DNA of 64,000 nucleotides from Tissierella sp. P1. Lineage in GTDB: Bacteria; Bacillota; Clostridia; Tissierellales; Tissierellaceae. The notes under the pieces were generated by a model that worked only from the letters and a program-made list of their open reading frames with translations, did not search any database and was not told the origin of the DNA. The first letter of the stretch is position 1; every line of letters begins with the position of its first letter. Below are positions 46,114 through 55,953 of this stretch, in pieces. Position numbers and translations under genes: made by a program. The stretch spans positions 62,001 through 126,000 of the forward strand of contig NZ_NPMN01000003.1 in NCBI RefSeq assembly GCF_002266425.1, given 5' to 3'.

Positions 46114-46142
46114 TGTACAAGAAAAGTGTTTAATGTTATAAT
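46114..46142 (+). promoter_or_regulatory. Probable promoter of the rnf operon
   Basis: TGTACA (46114-46119), 17 bases, TATAAT (46137-46142), 85 bases before rnfC. A second possible promoter, TTGACA (46087) with TTTATG (46110), lies just upstream. Confidence 0.5.
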
Positions 46143-46227
46143 ATAGAAGGAAAATTATAGACCTAGGTAAATTAGGACTAATTATTTAATGGGGAATTTT
46201 AAAATATTAATAGAGAGGTGGAAGCGA

Positions 46228-47556
46228 ATGAAACTTGACAATCTCACTTTCAAAGGTGGGGTACATGTACCACATAGCAAAGAGTTGACAGAAAAGAAGG
46301 CTCTGGAATATGCAAAGGAACCAAGCATAGTATATATACCTTTACATCAGCATACAGGTGCACCTTGCGAACCTATAGTTAACGTAGGTGACAGAGTTAA
46401 GGTAGGACAAAAAATTGGACAATCCCAAGCATTTGTATCGGCGCCTGTTCACTCTAGCGTTACTGGAACAGTAAAGAGTATAACAACAATAACTACACCT
46501 ACTGGTATCAATGCAACTTGTGTAGTTATTGAGTCAGATGGTACTAATGAAATGGATGAAACAATTAAACCTAAGGGAGGTCTAGAACAACTTTCTTCAA
46601 AGGAAATAATTGATATCATCAAAGAAGCAGGAATAACAGGCATGGGTGGAGCAGGATTTCCTACTCACGTAAAATTATCACCGCCGCCTGAGAAAAAAAT
46701 TGATACAGTTATTATAAATGGTGCAGAATGTGAGCCATTTCTAACCTCAGACCATAGGTTAATGCTAGAAATGCCAGAAAAGATTATATTTGGATTAAAG
46801 GCGATAATGAAAGCATTAAACGTGGAAAAAGGCTTTATAGGTATTGAGAATAATAAGATGGATGCAGTAGATGCCCTAAAAGCAGTAATTAAACCTCAAG
46901 ATAATATTCAAATAGTTACTTTAAAAGCAAAGTACCCACAAGGTGATGAAAAAAGGCTTATTAATGCTACGACTGGTAGAAAGGTACCCTCTGGTGGACT
47001 ACCAATGGATGTCAGTTGTGTAGTAAACAATGTGAGTACAGCTAAAGCTGTAGCTGAAGCTATATTGGAAGGTAAACCTTTATATGAAAGAGTTGTAACT
47101 GTTACGGGCAATGGCGTCAATGAACCTAGAAACCTTATAGTGAAGATAGGGACACCATTCCAAGAAGTAATAAATCAAGCTGGTGGCTTCAATGGAGTAC
47201 CAGGTAAAGTAATTATGGGCGGACCTATGATGGGACTAAGTCAATTCTCAACAGAGGTACCAGTAATTAAAGGTTCAGGAGGAATTCTTGTTCTTACTGA
47301 AAAAGAAGCTGCGGCTCAGAAGGTTTCACCATGTATAAAATGTGGCAAATGTATAGAGGCCTGTCCAGTACATTTACAACCTCTATTTATCTCAGCATAT
47401 GCTCTAAAGAATGATTTCCAAGGTGCTGAGAAACACGGAGCTTTAGATTGTGTTGAATGTGGATCGTGTTCTTTTATATGCCCTGCAAAGAGGCCATTAG
47501 TAGAATCAATAAGATTTGCAAAGAGAGAAGTTCTTGCAAAGAGGAAAAAATCATAG
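46228..47556 (+). CDS. rnfC: Rnf complex subunit C, NADH-binding iron-sulfur protein
   Basis: I use the ATG at 46228 (GAGGTGGAAG upstream); an ATG at 46189 would add 13 unusual residues. The 442-residue product has FKGGVHVPHSKELTEKKAL, a barrel-sandwich domain, GMGGAGFPTHVKLSPP (NADH/FMN-binding, as in NuoF), INGAECEPFLTSDHRLML, and two [4Fe-4S] motifs, CIKCGKCIEACP and CVECGSCSFICP. It passes electrons between ferredoxin-side clusters and NAD at the inner face of the membrane. It is first in the rnfCDGEAB operon. Confidence 0.95.
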   Translation: MKLDNLTFKGGVHVPHSKELTEKKALEYAKEPSIVYIPLHQHTGAPCEPIVNVGDRVKVGQKIGQSQAFVSAPVHSSVTGTVKSITTITTPTGINATCVVIESDGTNEMDETIKPKGGLEQLSSKEIIDIIKEAGITGMGGAGFPTHVKLSPPPEKKIDTVIINGAECEPFLTSDHRLMLEMPEKIIFGLKAIMKALNVEKGFIGIENNKMDAVDALKAVIKPQDNIQIVTLKAKYPQGDEKRLINATTGRKVPSGGLPMDVSCVVNNVSTAKAVAEAILEGKPLYERVVTVTGNGVNEPRNLIVKIGTPFQEVINQAGGFNGVPGKVIMGGPMMGLSQFSTEVPVIKGSGGILVLTEKEAAAQKVSPCIKCGKCIEACPVHLQPLFISAYALKNDFQGAEKHGALDCVECGSCSFICPAKRPLVESIRFAKREVLAKRKKS

Positions 47557-47574
47557 TAGCTAGGAGGAAATTTA

Positions 47575-48585
47575 ATGGAAGGTAAAGTGTTAAACACTAC
47601 AATGACAGATTCAGCTATTCCAGATATGCTAATAGTATCTTCTTCACCTCATATTAGATCAAATGAATCTGTTAGAAGAATAATGTTAGATGTAATAATA
47701 GCTTTAATACCAGCCATAATTGGCTCAGTTTATTTCTTTGGACTTAATGCTTTAAAATTAATATTAATATCTGTAGCATCAGCTTTATTTTTTGAGGCAG
47801 CAATACAGAAATTATTTAAAAAAGAAATTACTATAAATGATTATAGTGCAGTGATAACAGGCATTTTGATAGCATTTAATCTACCAGCTAATGCACCTTG
47901 GTGGATTCCAGTGTTTGGTTCTGGATTTGCTATTATCATAGTTAAGCAATGCTTCGGTGGAATAGGTTCTAACTTTATGAATCCAGCATTAGCAGCTAGA
48001 GCAGTATTACTTGCTTCATGGCCAAATATCATGTCGAATTTTGTGTTGCCGGGAGCAGATGCTGTTGCAGGTGCAACACCACTAGCCATAATGAAGTACG
48101 GTGCAGCAGATGCAGGGGCTTCTGCTACAGTTGCTCAAGCAGCTGCAGAATTACCATCATTAATGGATATGTTTATTGGGAACGTAGGAGGAGCGATTGG
48201 TGAAACCTCAGCATTATTATTACTTATAGGTGCCCTATATTTAATAATTAGAAAAGTTATAAACTGGAAGACTCCTGTTGTTTATATAGGAACAACTGCT
48301 ATACTGTTACTTCTATTAGGAGTTGAAGCAGATCAACTTATGTATCATATATTAGGTGGAGGATTAATACTAGGAGCATTTTTTATGGCTACAGATTACT
48401 CAACTACACCTGTTACACCTCTTGGTCAAATAATATTTGGATTAGGTGCAGGAGCTTTAACTGCTCTTATTAGGGTAAAGGGTGGATTCCCTGAAGGTGT
48501 TTCATATTCTATTCTTTTAATGAATGTTGCAAGCCCACTAATAGAGAAGTTTACTGCACCAAAAATATTTGGGAGGGCGAAATAG
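47575..48585 (+). CDS. rnfD: Rnf complex subunit D
   Basis: A 336-residue integral membrane subunit with about ten helices. SSSPHIRSNESVRRIMLDVI opens the family domain, and VAGATPLAIMKYG carries the Thr to which FMN is covalently attached by ApbE (encoded at 62115). YSTTPVTPLGQIIFGLGAG lies near the C-terminus. Together with RnfG it moves electrons across the membrane and couples this to Na+ or H+ pumping. It starts 18 bases after rnfC and abuts rnfG. Confidence 0.95.
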   Translation: MEGKVLNTTMTDSAIPDMLIVSSSPHIRSNESVRRIMLDVIIALIPAIIGSVYFFGLNALKLILISVASALFFEAAIQKLFKKEITINDYSAVITGILIAFNLPANAPWWIPVFGSGFAIIIVKQCFGGIGSNFMNPALAARAVLLASWPNIMSNFVLPGADAVAGATPLAIMKYGAADAGASATVAQAAAELPSLMDMFIGNVGGAIGETSALLLLIGALYLIIRKVINWKTPVVYIGTTAILLLLLGVEADQLMYHILGGGLILGAFFMATDYSTTPVTPLGQIIFGLGAGALTALIRVKGGFPEGVSYSILLMNVASPLIEKFTAPKIFGRAK

Positions 48586-49131
48586 ATGAAAGAAACTATA
48601 AAACTAGGATTAATTTTATTTATTATTACAGCAATATCAGCAGGAGTTCTAGCTGTATCAAATAATTTAACTAAAGGAAAAATTGCTGAGTTAGAAATGG
48701 CAGGCAGCATGGAAGCCTTAAAGGAAATATTTGGTGAAGACAGTAAATTTAAGCCTTTAGATGAAGGAAAATTTAGCGAGATAAAAGGAAACAACGAATC
48801 AGTTGTAGAAATATTTGAAGCATATAGTGGTGAAAATCTAAATGGATATGCTATAAAAATGGTGTCTAAAGGATTTGGTGGAGACCTTGTTACATTAACT
48901 GGTTTTTCAATAGATGGAAATGTAAAAGGCATGAGATTAGTAGAACACTCTGAAACAAAAGGACTAGGTTCAAAGGCTGCTGAGCCAGAATTTTATAGTA
49001 AATTTGCAGATAAGAGTACAGCAGAGGAAATAACTGTTGAAACTATATCAGGTGCTACAGTAACTTCTAAAGGTGTTATGGCTGGTGTAAATGCAGCTAG
49101 AGAAGTATTTAATACACAACTTTCAAACTAA
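48586..49131 (+). CDS. rnfG: Rnf complex subunit G, FMN-binding
   Basis: A 181-residue protein with an N-terminal membrane anchor (LGLILFIITAISAGVLAV) and an extracytoplasmic FMN-bind domain. VETISGATVTSKGVMAG contains the S-G-A-T flavinylation motif whose Thr accepts FMN, and HSETKGLGSKAAEPEF is conserved in RnfG. It follows rnfD without spacing. Confidence 0.95.
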   Translation: MKETIKLGLILFIITAISAGVLAVSNNLTKGKIAELEMAGSMEALKEIFGEDSKFKPLDEGKFSEIKGNNESVVEIFEAYSGENLNGYAIKMVSKGFGGDLVTLTGFSIDGNVKGMRLVEHSETKGLGSKAAEPEFYSKFADKSTAEEITVETISGATVTSKGVMAGVNAAREVFNTQLSN

Positions 49132-49151
49132 TGTAAGTGGAGGTGGAAAGA

Positions 49152-49757
49152 GTGAAATTATCAAAAGTATTTAAAAATGGCATTATTAATGATAATCCTA
49201 TATTTGTACAATTAATAGGTATGTGCTCAACATTAGCTGTTACTACTAATGTCTCAAATAGTTTAGCAATGGGGCTAGCAGTAGTTGCAGTATTAGTAGG
49301 TTCAAACCTAGTAATATCTTTACTTCGAAATATAATTCCAGATAAAATTCGTATCCCAGCATTTGTTGTTGTAATAGCAACTTTTGTTACTATAATTGAA
49401 ATGTTTATGAAGGCTTATGCTCAACCTATTTATCAAGCATTGGGTATATTCCTTCCATTAATAGTAGTAAATTGTATAATACTTGCCCGTGCAGAAGCTT
49501 TTGCATTTAAAAATGGTATCATACCTTCAATAGTAGATGGACTTGGAATGGGACTTGGTTATACTATTGCACTTGTGGTTCTAGGGAGTATAAGAGAAAT
49601 ATTTGGAGCAGGAACTTTCTTAGGAAAATCATTATTTGGAGCTAGTTTCCAACCTGCAGGAATCCTTGTAGCACCTCCAGGAGCATTTATTGTACTTGGA
49701 CTATTGATAGGAATTTTCAATGTAGTTAGAAGAAGAAAAGCTTCTAGCGAAATTTAA
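49152..49757 (+). CDS. rnfE: Rnf complex subunit E
   Basis: I choose the GTG at 49152 (GGAGGTGG five bases upstream). The roughly 200-residue product begins LSKVFKNGIINDNPIFVQLI, has six membrane helices and contains GMCSTLAVTTNVSNSLAMG, the half of the RnfA/RnfE pair whose Cys helps hold a membrane-embedded [2Fe-2S] cluster. LVLGSIREIFGAGTFLG is typical. It works with RnfA as the transmembrane electron path. Confidence 0.94.
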   Translation: MKLSKVFKNGIINDNPIFVQLIGMCSTLAVTTNVSNSLAMGLAVVAVLVGSNLVISLLRNIIPDKIRIPAFVVVIATFVTIIEMFMKAYAQPIYQALGIFLPLIVVNCIILARAEAFAFKNGIIPSIVDGLGMGLGYTIALVVLGSIREIFGAGTFLGKSLFGASFQPAGILVAPPGAFIVLGLLIGIFNVVRRRKASSEI

Positions 49758-49774
49758 ATAAGGAGGAAAGCTAA

Positions 49775-50347
49775 ATGAGTATAGCAGCAATATTGATTAG
49801 TACAATTTTTGTAAACAACTATGTATTAGCTCAATTCCTAGGGATTTGCCCATTTCTTGGAGTATCAAATAAGATGGAAACTGCAACCGGGATGGGTGTT
49901 GCAGTAACTTTCGTAGTTACATTATCATCTATAATTACTTATTTTATTCAGCATTTAATTTTGGACAAAATGGGAATAGGGTATTTACAAACAATTGTTT
50001 TTATATTAGTTATAGCAGCATTGGTTCAATTTGTTGAAATAGTTCTTAAAAAAATGTCTCCTACATTATATAATGCATTGGGAGTTTATTTACCACTTAT
50101 CACTACAAACTGTGTAGTATTAGGTGTTGCGATTTTAAATATAAAAGAAGGATATAATTTAGTTCAAACGACTTTTAATGCTATAGGGGCTTCCGTAGGC
50201 TTTACACTAGCCTTGGTACTTATATCAGGTATTAGAGAAAAACTTGAAATAGCAGATATACCTGAAGCTTTGAAAGGATTTCCTATAGCCTTAATTACTG
50301 CAGGATTGATGTCCATAGCCTTTTTAGGCTTTAATGGGCTTGTATAG
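49775..50347 (+). CDS. rnfA: Rnf complex subunit A
   Basis: A 190-residue membrane protein with six helices, homologous to RnfE in inverted topology. FVNNYVLAQFLGICPFLGVS carries the cluster Cys and LITTNCVVLGVAILNI a second conserved Cys; LVLISGIREKLEIADIP follows. The SD is AAGGAGGAAAG. It lies between rnfE and rnfB with short gaps. Confidence 0.95.
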   Translation: MSIAAILISTIFVNNYVLAQFLGICPFLGVSNKMETATGMGVAVTFVVTLSSIITYFIQHLILDKMGIGYLQTIVFILVIAALVQFVEIVLKKMSPTLYNALGVYLPLITTNCVVLGVAILNIKEGYNLVQTTFNAIGASVGFTLALVLISGIREKLEIADIPEALKGFPIALITAGLMSIAFLGFNGLV

Positions 50348-50358
50348 GAGGTAAAGAC

Positions 50359-51168
50359 ATGACTGATATATTAAATCCAATGTTAGTAGTAGGTGCAATG
50401 GGGTTAATTTCTGCAGTTCTTCTAGCCATAGCATCTAATGTATTTGCAGTAGAAATTGACCCAAAGGTAGAAAAAGTTAGATCAGTATTACCTGGGGCCA
50501 ATTGTGGTGCTTGTGGATTCCCAGGATGTGACGGTTTAGCAAATGCTATAGCAGAAGGTAGGGCTCCTGTTAATGCTTGTAATGTTGGTGGAAAACCAGT
50601 TGCTGAACAAATAGCAGATATTATGGGAGTTAATGCAGCAAATGTAGAGAGAAAGGTAGCTACAGTTCTTTGTCAAGGTGATTGCAATAAGGCAAAAGAA
50701 AAATATAAATATGAAGGTATTAAAGATTGTAGAGCTGCTAATATATTACAAGGTGGTAGCAAAACTTGTTCCTTTGGATGTTTAGGCTGTGGAACTTGTA
50801 AAGATGTTTGCGCTTTTGATGCCATAGAGATAATTGATGGAGTAGCTTTTATAGATAAAGAAAAATGTACTTCTTGTATGAAATGTATAGAAGTCTGTCC
50901 TAAATCTATTATTGAGTTAGTGCCATACGATAATCAATTCGTTGTAAAATGTAAGAGTAAAGATACTGGTAAGGAAGTAAGAAGCAAATGTAGTATAGGA
51001 TGTATAGGATGTCAAATCTGTGTTAAAAATTGTCCAGAGAATGCGTTTAGTTTCGAAAATAATTTAGCAAAAATTAACTATGAGAAATGTATAAATTGTG
51101 GAGTTTGTGCTGAAAAATGTCCTACTAAAGCTATATACTCTAATTCAGCTAAGGATATAGCAGTTTAA
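50359..51168 (+). CDS. rnfB: Rnf complex subunit B, multi-cluster ferredoxin
   Basis: A 269-residue protein with an N-terminal membrane helix (MLVVGAMGLISAVLLAIAS) and a four-Cys motif (GANCGACGFPGCDGLANA, plus CNVGG and the later CQGDC) for the first cluster. Further cysteine groups follow, including CLGCGTCKDVCAF, CTSCMKCIEVCP, CIGCQICVKNCP and CINCGVCAEKCP, so many [4Fe-4S] clusters are present. It accepts electrons from reduced ferredoxin and passes them into the complex. It ends the operon and is followed by a terminator. Confidence 0.95.
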   Translation: MTDILNPMLVVGAMGLISAVLLAIASNVFAVEIDPKVEKVRSVLPGANCGACGFPGCDGLANAIAEGRAPVNACNVGGKPVAEQIADIMGVNAANVERKVATVLCQGDCNKAKEKYKYEGIKDCRAANILQGGSKTCSFGCLGCGTCKDVCAFDAIEIIDGVAFIDKEKCTSCMKCIEVCPKSIIELVPYDNQFVVKCKSKDTGKEVRSKCSIGCIGCQICVKNCPENAFSFENNLAKINYEKCINCGVCAEKCPTKAIYSNSAKDIAV

Positions 51169-51172
51169 TATT

Positions 51173-51198
51173 AAGAGCCTATAAAGGCTCTTTTCTTT
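51173..51198 (+). terminator. Terminator of the rnf operon
   Basis: AAGAGCC (51173-51179), loop TATAAA, GGCTCTT (51186-51192), then TTCTTTTT. Confidence 0.92.
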
Positions 51199-51290
51199 TT
51201 ATTAAAATGTAACTTGTAAATAAAAAATATAAATGGTAAACTAATAATGTATGAAAATTAGCTTGACCATTTGGATAAAGGATGATTTAT

Positions 51291-51671
51291 ATGACAAAAG
51301 CTGATAAAATTTTAATAATCGTTATTATAGCAATTAGTTTGGTTTCTTTAGGATTTATTAAGAACAGTGCTACTGGGTATAAAGAAAAGTATATTAGCAT
51401 TCAAGTGGATGGTAAAGAATATAAAAAGATAATATTTGATAAATCAGTGATTGGAAAAACTATACCTATTGAAACTGAATTTGGATATAATTTAATTGAA
51501 ATTGGAGATGGTGAGGTAAAAGTTATAGATGCAGATTGTCCTGATAAATTAGATGTATTGCAAGGAACAATATCTAAAGCTGGTGAGATAATAGTATGTT
51601 TACCAAATAAGTTAGTTGTAGAGATAAAAGGAGCAGAAGAAATAAGAGACGTGGATTATATAAGCAATTAA
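51291..51671 (+). CDS. NusG domain II-containing extracytoplasmic protein
   Basis: A protein of about 126 residues with one N-terminal membrane segment (ILIIVIIAISLVSLGFI) followed by a NusG_II-type beta domain (YISIQVDGKEYKKI, YNLIEIGDGEVKVIDADCPD, CLPNKLVVEIKG). Such proteins commonly sit next to Rnf, Gx transporter and ApbE genes in Clostridia; the exact role is unknown. The ATG at 51291 is preferred over 51282. The next gene starts at once. Confidence 0.85.
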   Translation: MTKADKILIIVIIAISLVSLGFIKNSATGYKEKYISIQVDGKEYKKIIFDKSVIGKTIPIETEFGYNLIEIGDGEVKVIDADCPDKLDVLQGTISKAGEIIVCLPNKLVVEIKGAEEIRDVDYISN

Positions 51672-51685
51672 GGATGATAGAAACT

Positions 51686-52201
51686 ATGAAAAGATTGAAC
51701 AAAATAATATTTTTATCACTGCTGGTGTCAATAGGACTTGCATTATCAGTTTTGGAGTCAGCAATCCCATTGCCAATTACAGTGCCAGGTGCTAAGCTGG
51801 GGCTTTCTAATATGGTTATTTTAGTTACATTGATTATATTTGGCTTCAAGGAAGCTTTTATAGTAGGTATACTAAAGAGCATAGTACTTGTACTTATAAC
51901 TGGCAGTATATCTAGTCTTATTTATAGTCTTGCGGGATCTATATTATCCTGCATTACAATGTTCATTGTATATAAATATTTTACTAGGATTTTTAGTCTT
52001 ATAGGTGTGAGTATTTTTGGGGCAGTAGCTCATAATGTTGCTCAAGTTAGTGTAGCTGCAGCTATGATGTATAATTCTAGAATATATTCGTATCTTCCTA
52101 TTCTTTTACTTACCAGTTTGTTTACTGGATATTTTGTAGGGCTTTCGTCAATCTTTATATCTAGAAACTTGAAGAAAAGTTTAAGTTCATATTTTGGATA
52201 G
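51686..52201 (+). CDS. Gx transporter family membrane protein
   Basis: A polytopic protein of about 171 residues (LIFLSLLV-type first helix, VPGAKLGLSNMVILVTLIIF, GSISSLIYSLAGSILSCITM, GAVAHNVAQVSVAAAMMY). It matches the Gx transporter/heptaprenyl diphosphate synthase component I family, which resembles ECF-type substrate-capture subunits and is usually linked to NusG-II proteins and ApbE. The substrate may be riboflavin-related or another cofactor precursor, which is unproven. I chose the ATG at 51686 over 51674 because the binding site AAGGATG lies directly on the earlier ATG. Confidence 0.85.
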   Translation: MKRLNKIIFLSLLVSIGLALSVLESAIPLPITVPGAKLGLSNMVILVTLIIFGFKEAFIVGILKSIVLVLITGSISSLIYSLAGSILSCITMFIVYKYFTRIFSLIGVSIFGAVAHNVAQVSVAAAMMYNSRIYSYLPILLLTSLFTGYFVGLSSIFISRNLKKSLSSYFG

Positions 52202-52214
52202 TTAAGGAGATAGC

Positions 52215-52796
52215 ATGGAAAAGATAATATTAGCATCTTCTTCTCCAAGAAGAAAAGAAATACTAAATAGATATCATCTAAACCCAATAATATTCGGTGC
52301 TGAAATTGAGGAGAAACAGATAAAAGGAGAATTACCAGAGCAGGTAGCGATGTCTTTGGCATTTGAGAAATCATATTGGGTAAGTAATTATTTTAGTAAT
52401 GGTGAGATAATTATTGGAGCCGATACCATAGTAGTTTCGGAGGATATGATACTAGGTAAGCCAAAGGATGAAAAAGATGCATTTAGAATTTTATCTTTAT
52501 TAAATGGAAAGGAACATAGTGTAATTACTGGGATTTGCATTATTAGAGCAAATACTAATATTAAAATCATAGATTATGAAAATACGGCAGTTAGATTCAG
52601 ACATTTATCAGAAGAACAAATAATGAGATATATTCATACAAATGAGCCTATGGATAAAGCAGGAGCATATGGAATCCAAGGATATGGTCAAATTTTAGTT
52701 GAGAAAATAAATGGTTGTTATTCTAATGTGGTAGGCTTGCCTCTTGGAAAGCTTGACTACTTATTAAATAAATTTTTTAACGTAAAAATATTATAG
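52215..52796 (+). CDS. maf: Maf nucleotide pyrophosphatase
   Basis: A 193-residue Maf/YhdE family enzyme that hydrolyses non-canonical or dTTP/UTP-type nucleotides. It shows IILASSSPRRKEIL at the N-terminus, IIGADTIVVSEDMILGKPKD with the catalytic Asp, GKEHSVITGICII and DKAGAYGIQGYG. Its place directly before radC and mreBCD is the classical arrangement in Firmicutes. The SD AAGGAGAT is good and only 13 bases separate it from the previous gene. Confidence 0.94.
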   Translation: MEKIILASSSPRRKEILNRYHLNPIIFGAEIEEKQIKGELPEQVAMSLAFEKSYWVSNYFSNGEIIIGADTIVVSEDMILGKPKDEKDAFRILSLLNGKEHSVITGICIIRANTNIKIIDYENTAVRFRHLSEEQIMRYIHTNEPMDKAGAYGIQGYGQILVEKINGCYSNVVGLPLGKLDYLLNKFFNVKIL

Positions 52797-52811
52797 ATAA
52801 GTAGGTGGATT

Positions 52812-53519
52812 ATGGATAATAGTCTAGATTTTGAAAAAAATTACACGATTAAGGAACTTCCGATGACAGAAAGACCAAGGGAGAAACTTTATAGTCATGG
52901 CCCTGGAGCTTTATCAAATGAAGAATTATTGGCGATTATAATCAGAACAGGTAATAAAAACGATACAGCAATTGATTTGGCTAGAAAAGTTTTAAGCAGT
53001 GATGGCAGAGGACTGGTACACCTTAGAGATACTTCCTTACAGAATTTAATGAGGATTAAAGGTGTAGGTGAGTGTAAAGCAGCCCAAATTTTAGCAGCTA
53101 TAGAAATAGGAAAGAGAATAAATTATCATCATGCTTTAAGTAAGGTTAGAATAAATGATCCTAGTACTATTGCAAATTTATATATGGATGAAATGAGATA
53201 TTTACAGAAGGAACACTTTAAAATTATATTGTTAGATACAAAAAATCAAATTATTGTAACTGAAGAAATTTCAATAGGTACTTTAAATGCTTCTATTGTG
53301 CATCCACGAGATGTATTTAGAGCTGCTATAAAGAGAAATTCTAACTCTATGATTTTAATACATAATCATCCTAGTGGTGATCCTACTCCAAGCAATGAAG
53401 ATATAAATATAACCAATCGTTTAATGGATGCTGGGAATTTAATTGGAATAAAAGTGTTAGATCACATAATAATTGGTGATAATAAATATATAAGTTTTAA
53501 AGAAAAAAATCTAATTTAA
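52812..53519 (+). CDS. radC: RadC family JAB domain protein
   Basis: A 235-residue protein. The N-terminal helix-hairpin-helix part contains LMRIKGVGECKAAQILAAIE and the C-terminal JAB/MPN domain carries the metal motif IHNHPSGDPTPSNEDINIT (HxHx7SxxD). Despite its name a role in repair is doubtful, and the biochemical activity is unknown. It lies between maf and mreB, a conserved order. Confidence 0.94.
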   Translation: MDNSLDFEKNYTIKELPMTERPREKLYSHGPGALSNEELLAIIIRTGNKNDTAIDLARKVLSSDGRGLVHLRDTSLQNLMRIKGVGECKAAQILAAIEIGKRINYHHALSKVRINDPSTIANLYMDEMRYLQKEHFKIILLDTKNQIIVTEEISIGTLNASIVHPRDVFRAAIKRNSNSMILIHNHPSGDPTPSNEDINITNRLMDAGNLIGIKVLDHIIIGDNKYISFKEKNLI

Positions 53520-54577
<1,058 letters not shown>

Positions 54578-54588
54578 GTGGTGATTTT

Positions 54589-55425
54589 ATGTCTTTTTTC
54601 AATAAGAATAAGGAAAGAATGATGGTGACGGCAGTTGCTATCATTCTAATTGTTATGATAGGTATTACTAGTACTGAAAGAATGGCTTTGAATAAGTTCG
54701 AAAAATTAGTTGGTAATATTCTTACACCTATTGGAAAAATATCTAATTCTATAGGTAAGAATATATCCGACTTTTTTGGCAATCTTAAAAATATTGCTAA
54801 ATTAAAGGAAGAAAACGAAAGCTTAAAAAAACAAATAGCACAATTGGAAGAAGAAAACAGAAATTATTTAGAGATAATAGGTAGAACAGATTATTTAAAA
54901 AATGAAGCTAAACTTTTAGATAAGACAAGCTTTAATTTGATTTCTGCACAAATTGCAGGAAAAGAACCAGGTAATTGGTTCGATAGATTTACAATTGATA
55001 AGGGATTAAAAGATGGGATAAAAAAGGGAAGTACTGTTGTTCAAGGAATTGAGATTGAACAAAATACTGTAATAGAAGGAATCGTAGGACGTGTTGTAGA
55101 TGTGGGACCTAATTGGTCAAAGGTAGTCACCGTTGTAGATGAAATTAGTAGTATTTCTTTTAAAGTTTTAAGGACACAAGATGGTGGAATAATGTCAGGT
55201 AGTATAGATGGAGAAATATCAGGTTATCTTTTTGATAATAAAGCAGATATAATCAAGGGAGATAAGCTATTTACCTCAGGTCTTGGTGGTGCTTTTGTTA
55301 AAGATATATATATTGGAGAAGTAGATGAAGTAGTTAGTGATGATGAGGATTTGATGAAAAAAATACGGGTTAAGCCTGCAATAAATTTTAAAAAAATATA
55401 CAAGGTTTTTGTAATATCTGATTGA
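54589..55425 (+). CDS. mreC: Rod-shape protein MreC
   Basis: A 278-residue protein with an N-terminal membrane segment (MMVTAVAIILIVMIGITS), a coiled coil (about residues 64-88, LKEENESLKKQIAQLEEENR) and the extracytoplasmic beta domain (GKEPGNWFDRFTIDKGLKDG, VVDVGPNWSKVVTVVDE, SGLGGAFVKDIYIGEV). It links MreB inside with PBP2/RodA outside. It follows mreB by 11 bases. Confidence 0.94.
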   Translation: MSFFNKNKERMMVTAVAIILIVMIGITSTERMALNKFEKLVGNILTPIGKISNSIGKNISDFFGNLKNIAKLKEENESLKKQIAQLEEENRNYLEIIGRTDYLKNEAKLLDKTSFNLISAQIAGKEPGNWFDRFTIDKGLKDGIKKGSTVVQGIEIEQNTVIEGIVGRVVDVGPNWSKVVTVVDEISSISFKVLRTQDGGIMSGSIDGEISGYLFDNKADIIKGDKLFTSGLGGAFVKDIYIGEVDEVVSDDEDLMKKIRVKPAINFKKIYKVFVISD

Positions 55426-55440
55426 GATTGAGGGATGAAT

Positions 55441-55938
55441 ATGATTGTGCTTATACTGACAATAGTGGTTTTGTTGAATTTCTTTCTACAAAGTTCTATA
55501 TTACCATATATTAGCATACTTGGAGTTGTACCAAATACAGCTCTTCTTATAGTAATTTCCATTGCATTATATAAAGGAAGATTCTATGGAGGATTTGTAG
55601 GTCTTATAATAGGAGCGGTCCAAGATATAGTTTTTAGTCCCGTAATAGGAGTAAATGCATTTATTTATTTCTTTGCAGGATACTTAGTAGGGCTAGTTGA
55701 AAATAAATTGACAAAAGAAAATATTTTTATACCTATATTATTTTCTATTTTAGGAACTATATATTATAATTTCTTTTATTATGTATTTATGTTTTTCCTT
55801 TCTAGAAACATTCCATTTTTATCATTTGCAAAGGATATATTAGTAACTGAAACAATATATAATTGTGTATTATCTATTCCAATATACAAGATTTTTTCAA
55901 AAAATTTTTGTTGTGCCAACAATAAGGTTTGGCAATAG
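55441..55938 (+). CDS. mreD: Rod-shape protein MreD
   Basis: A protein of about 165 residues with five or six membrane helices (MIVLILTIVVLLNFFLQSSI, ILGVVPNTALLIVISIALYK, GGFVGLIIGAVQDIVFSPVI). It matches MreD, the polytopic partner of MreC in the elongasome. The ATG at 55441 fits GAGGG; the ATG at 55435 is in-frame two codons earlier. It is followed within 15 bases by the PBP2 gene. Confidence 0.92.
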   Translation: MIVLILTIVVLLNFFLQSSILPYISILGVVPNTALLIVISIALYKGRFYGGFVGLIIGAVQDIVFSPVIGVNAFIYFFAGYLVGLVENKLTKENIFIPILFSILGTIYYNFFYYVFMFFLSRNIPFLSFAKDILVTETIYNCVLSIPIYKIFSKNFCCANNKVWQ

Positions 55939-55953
55939 ATAGAGGTGAAACAA

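Noticed and set aside
48018..48203. Plus-strand frame within rnfD rich in Cys and Arg
   Set aside because: It is a shadow of rnfD in another frame.
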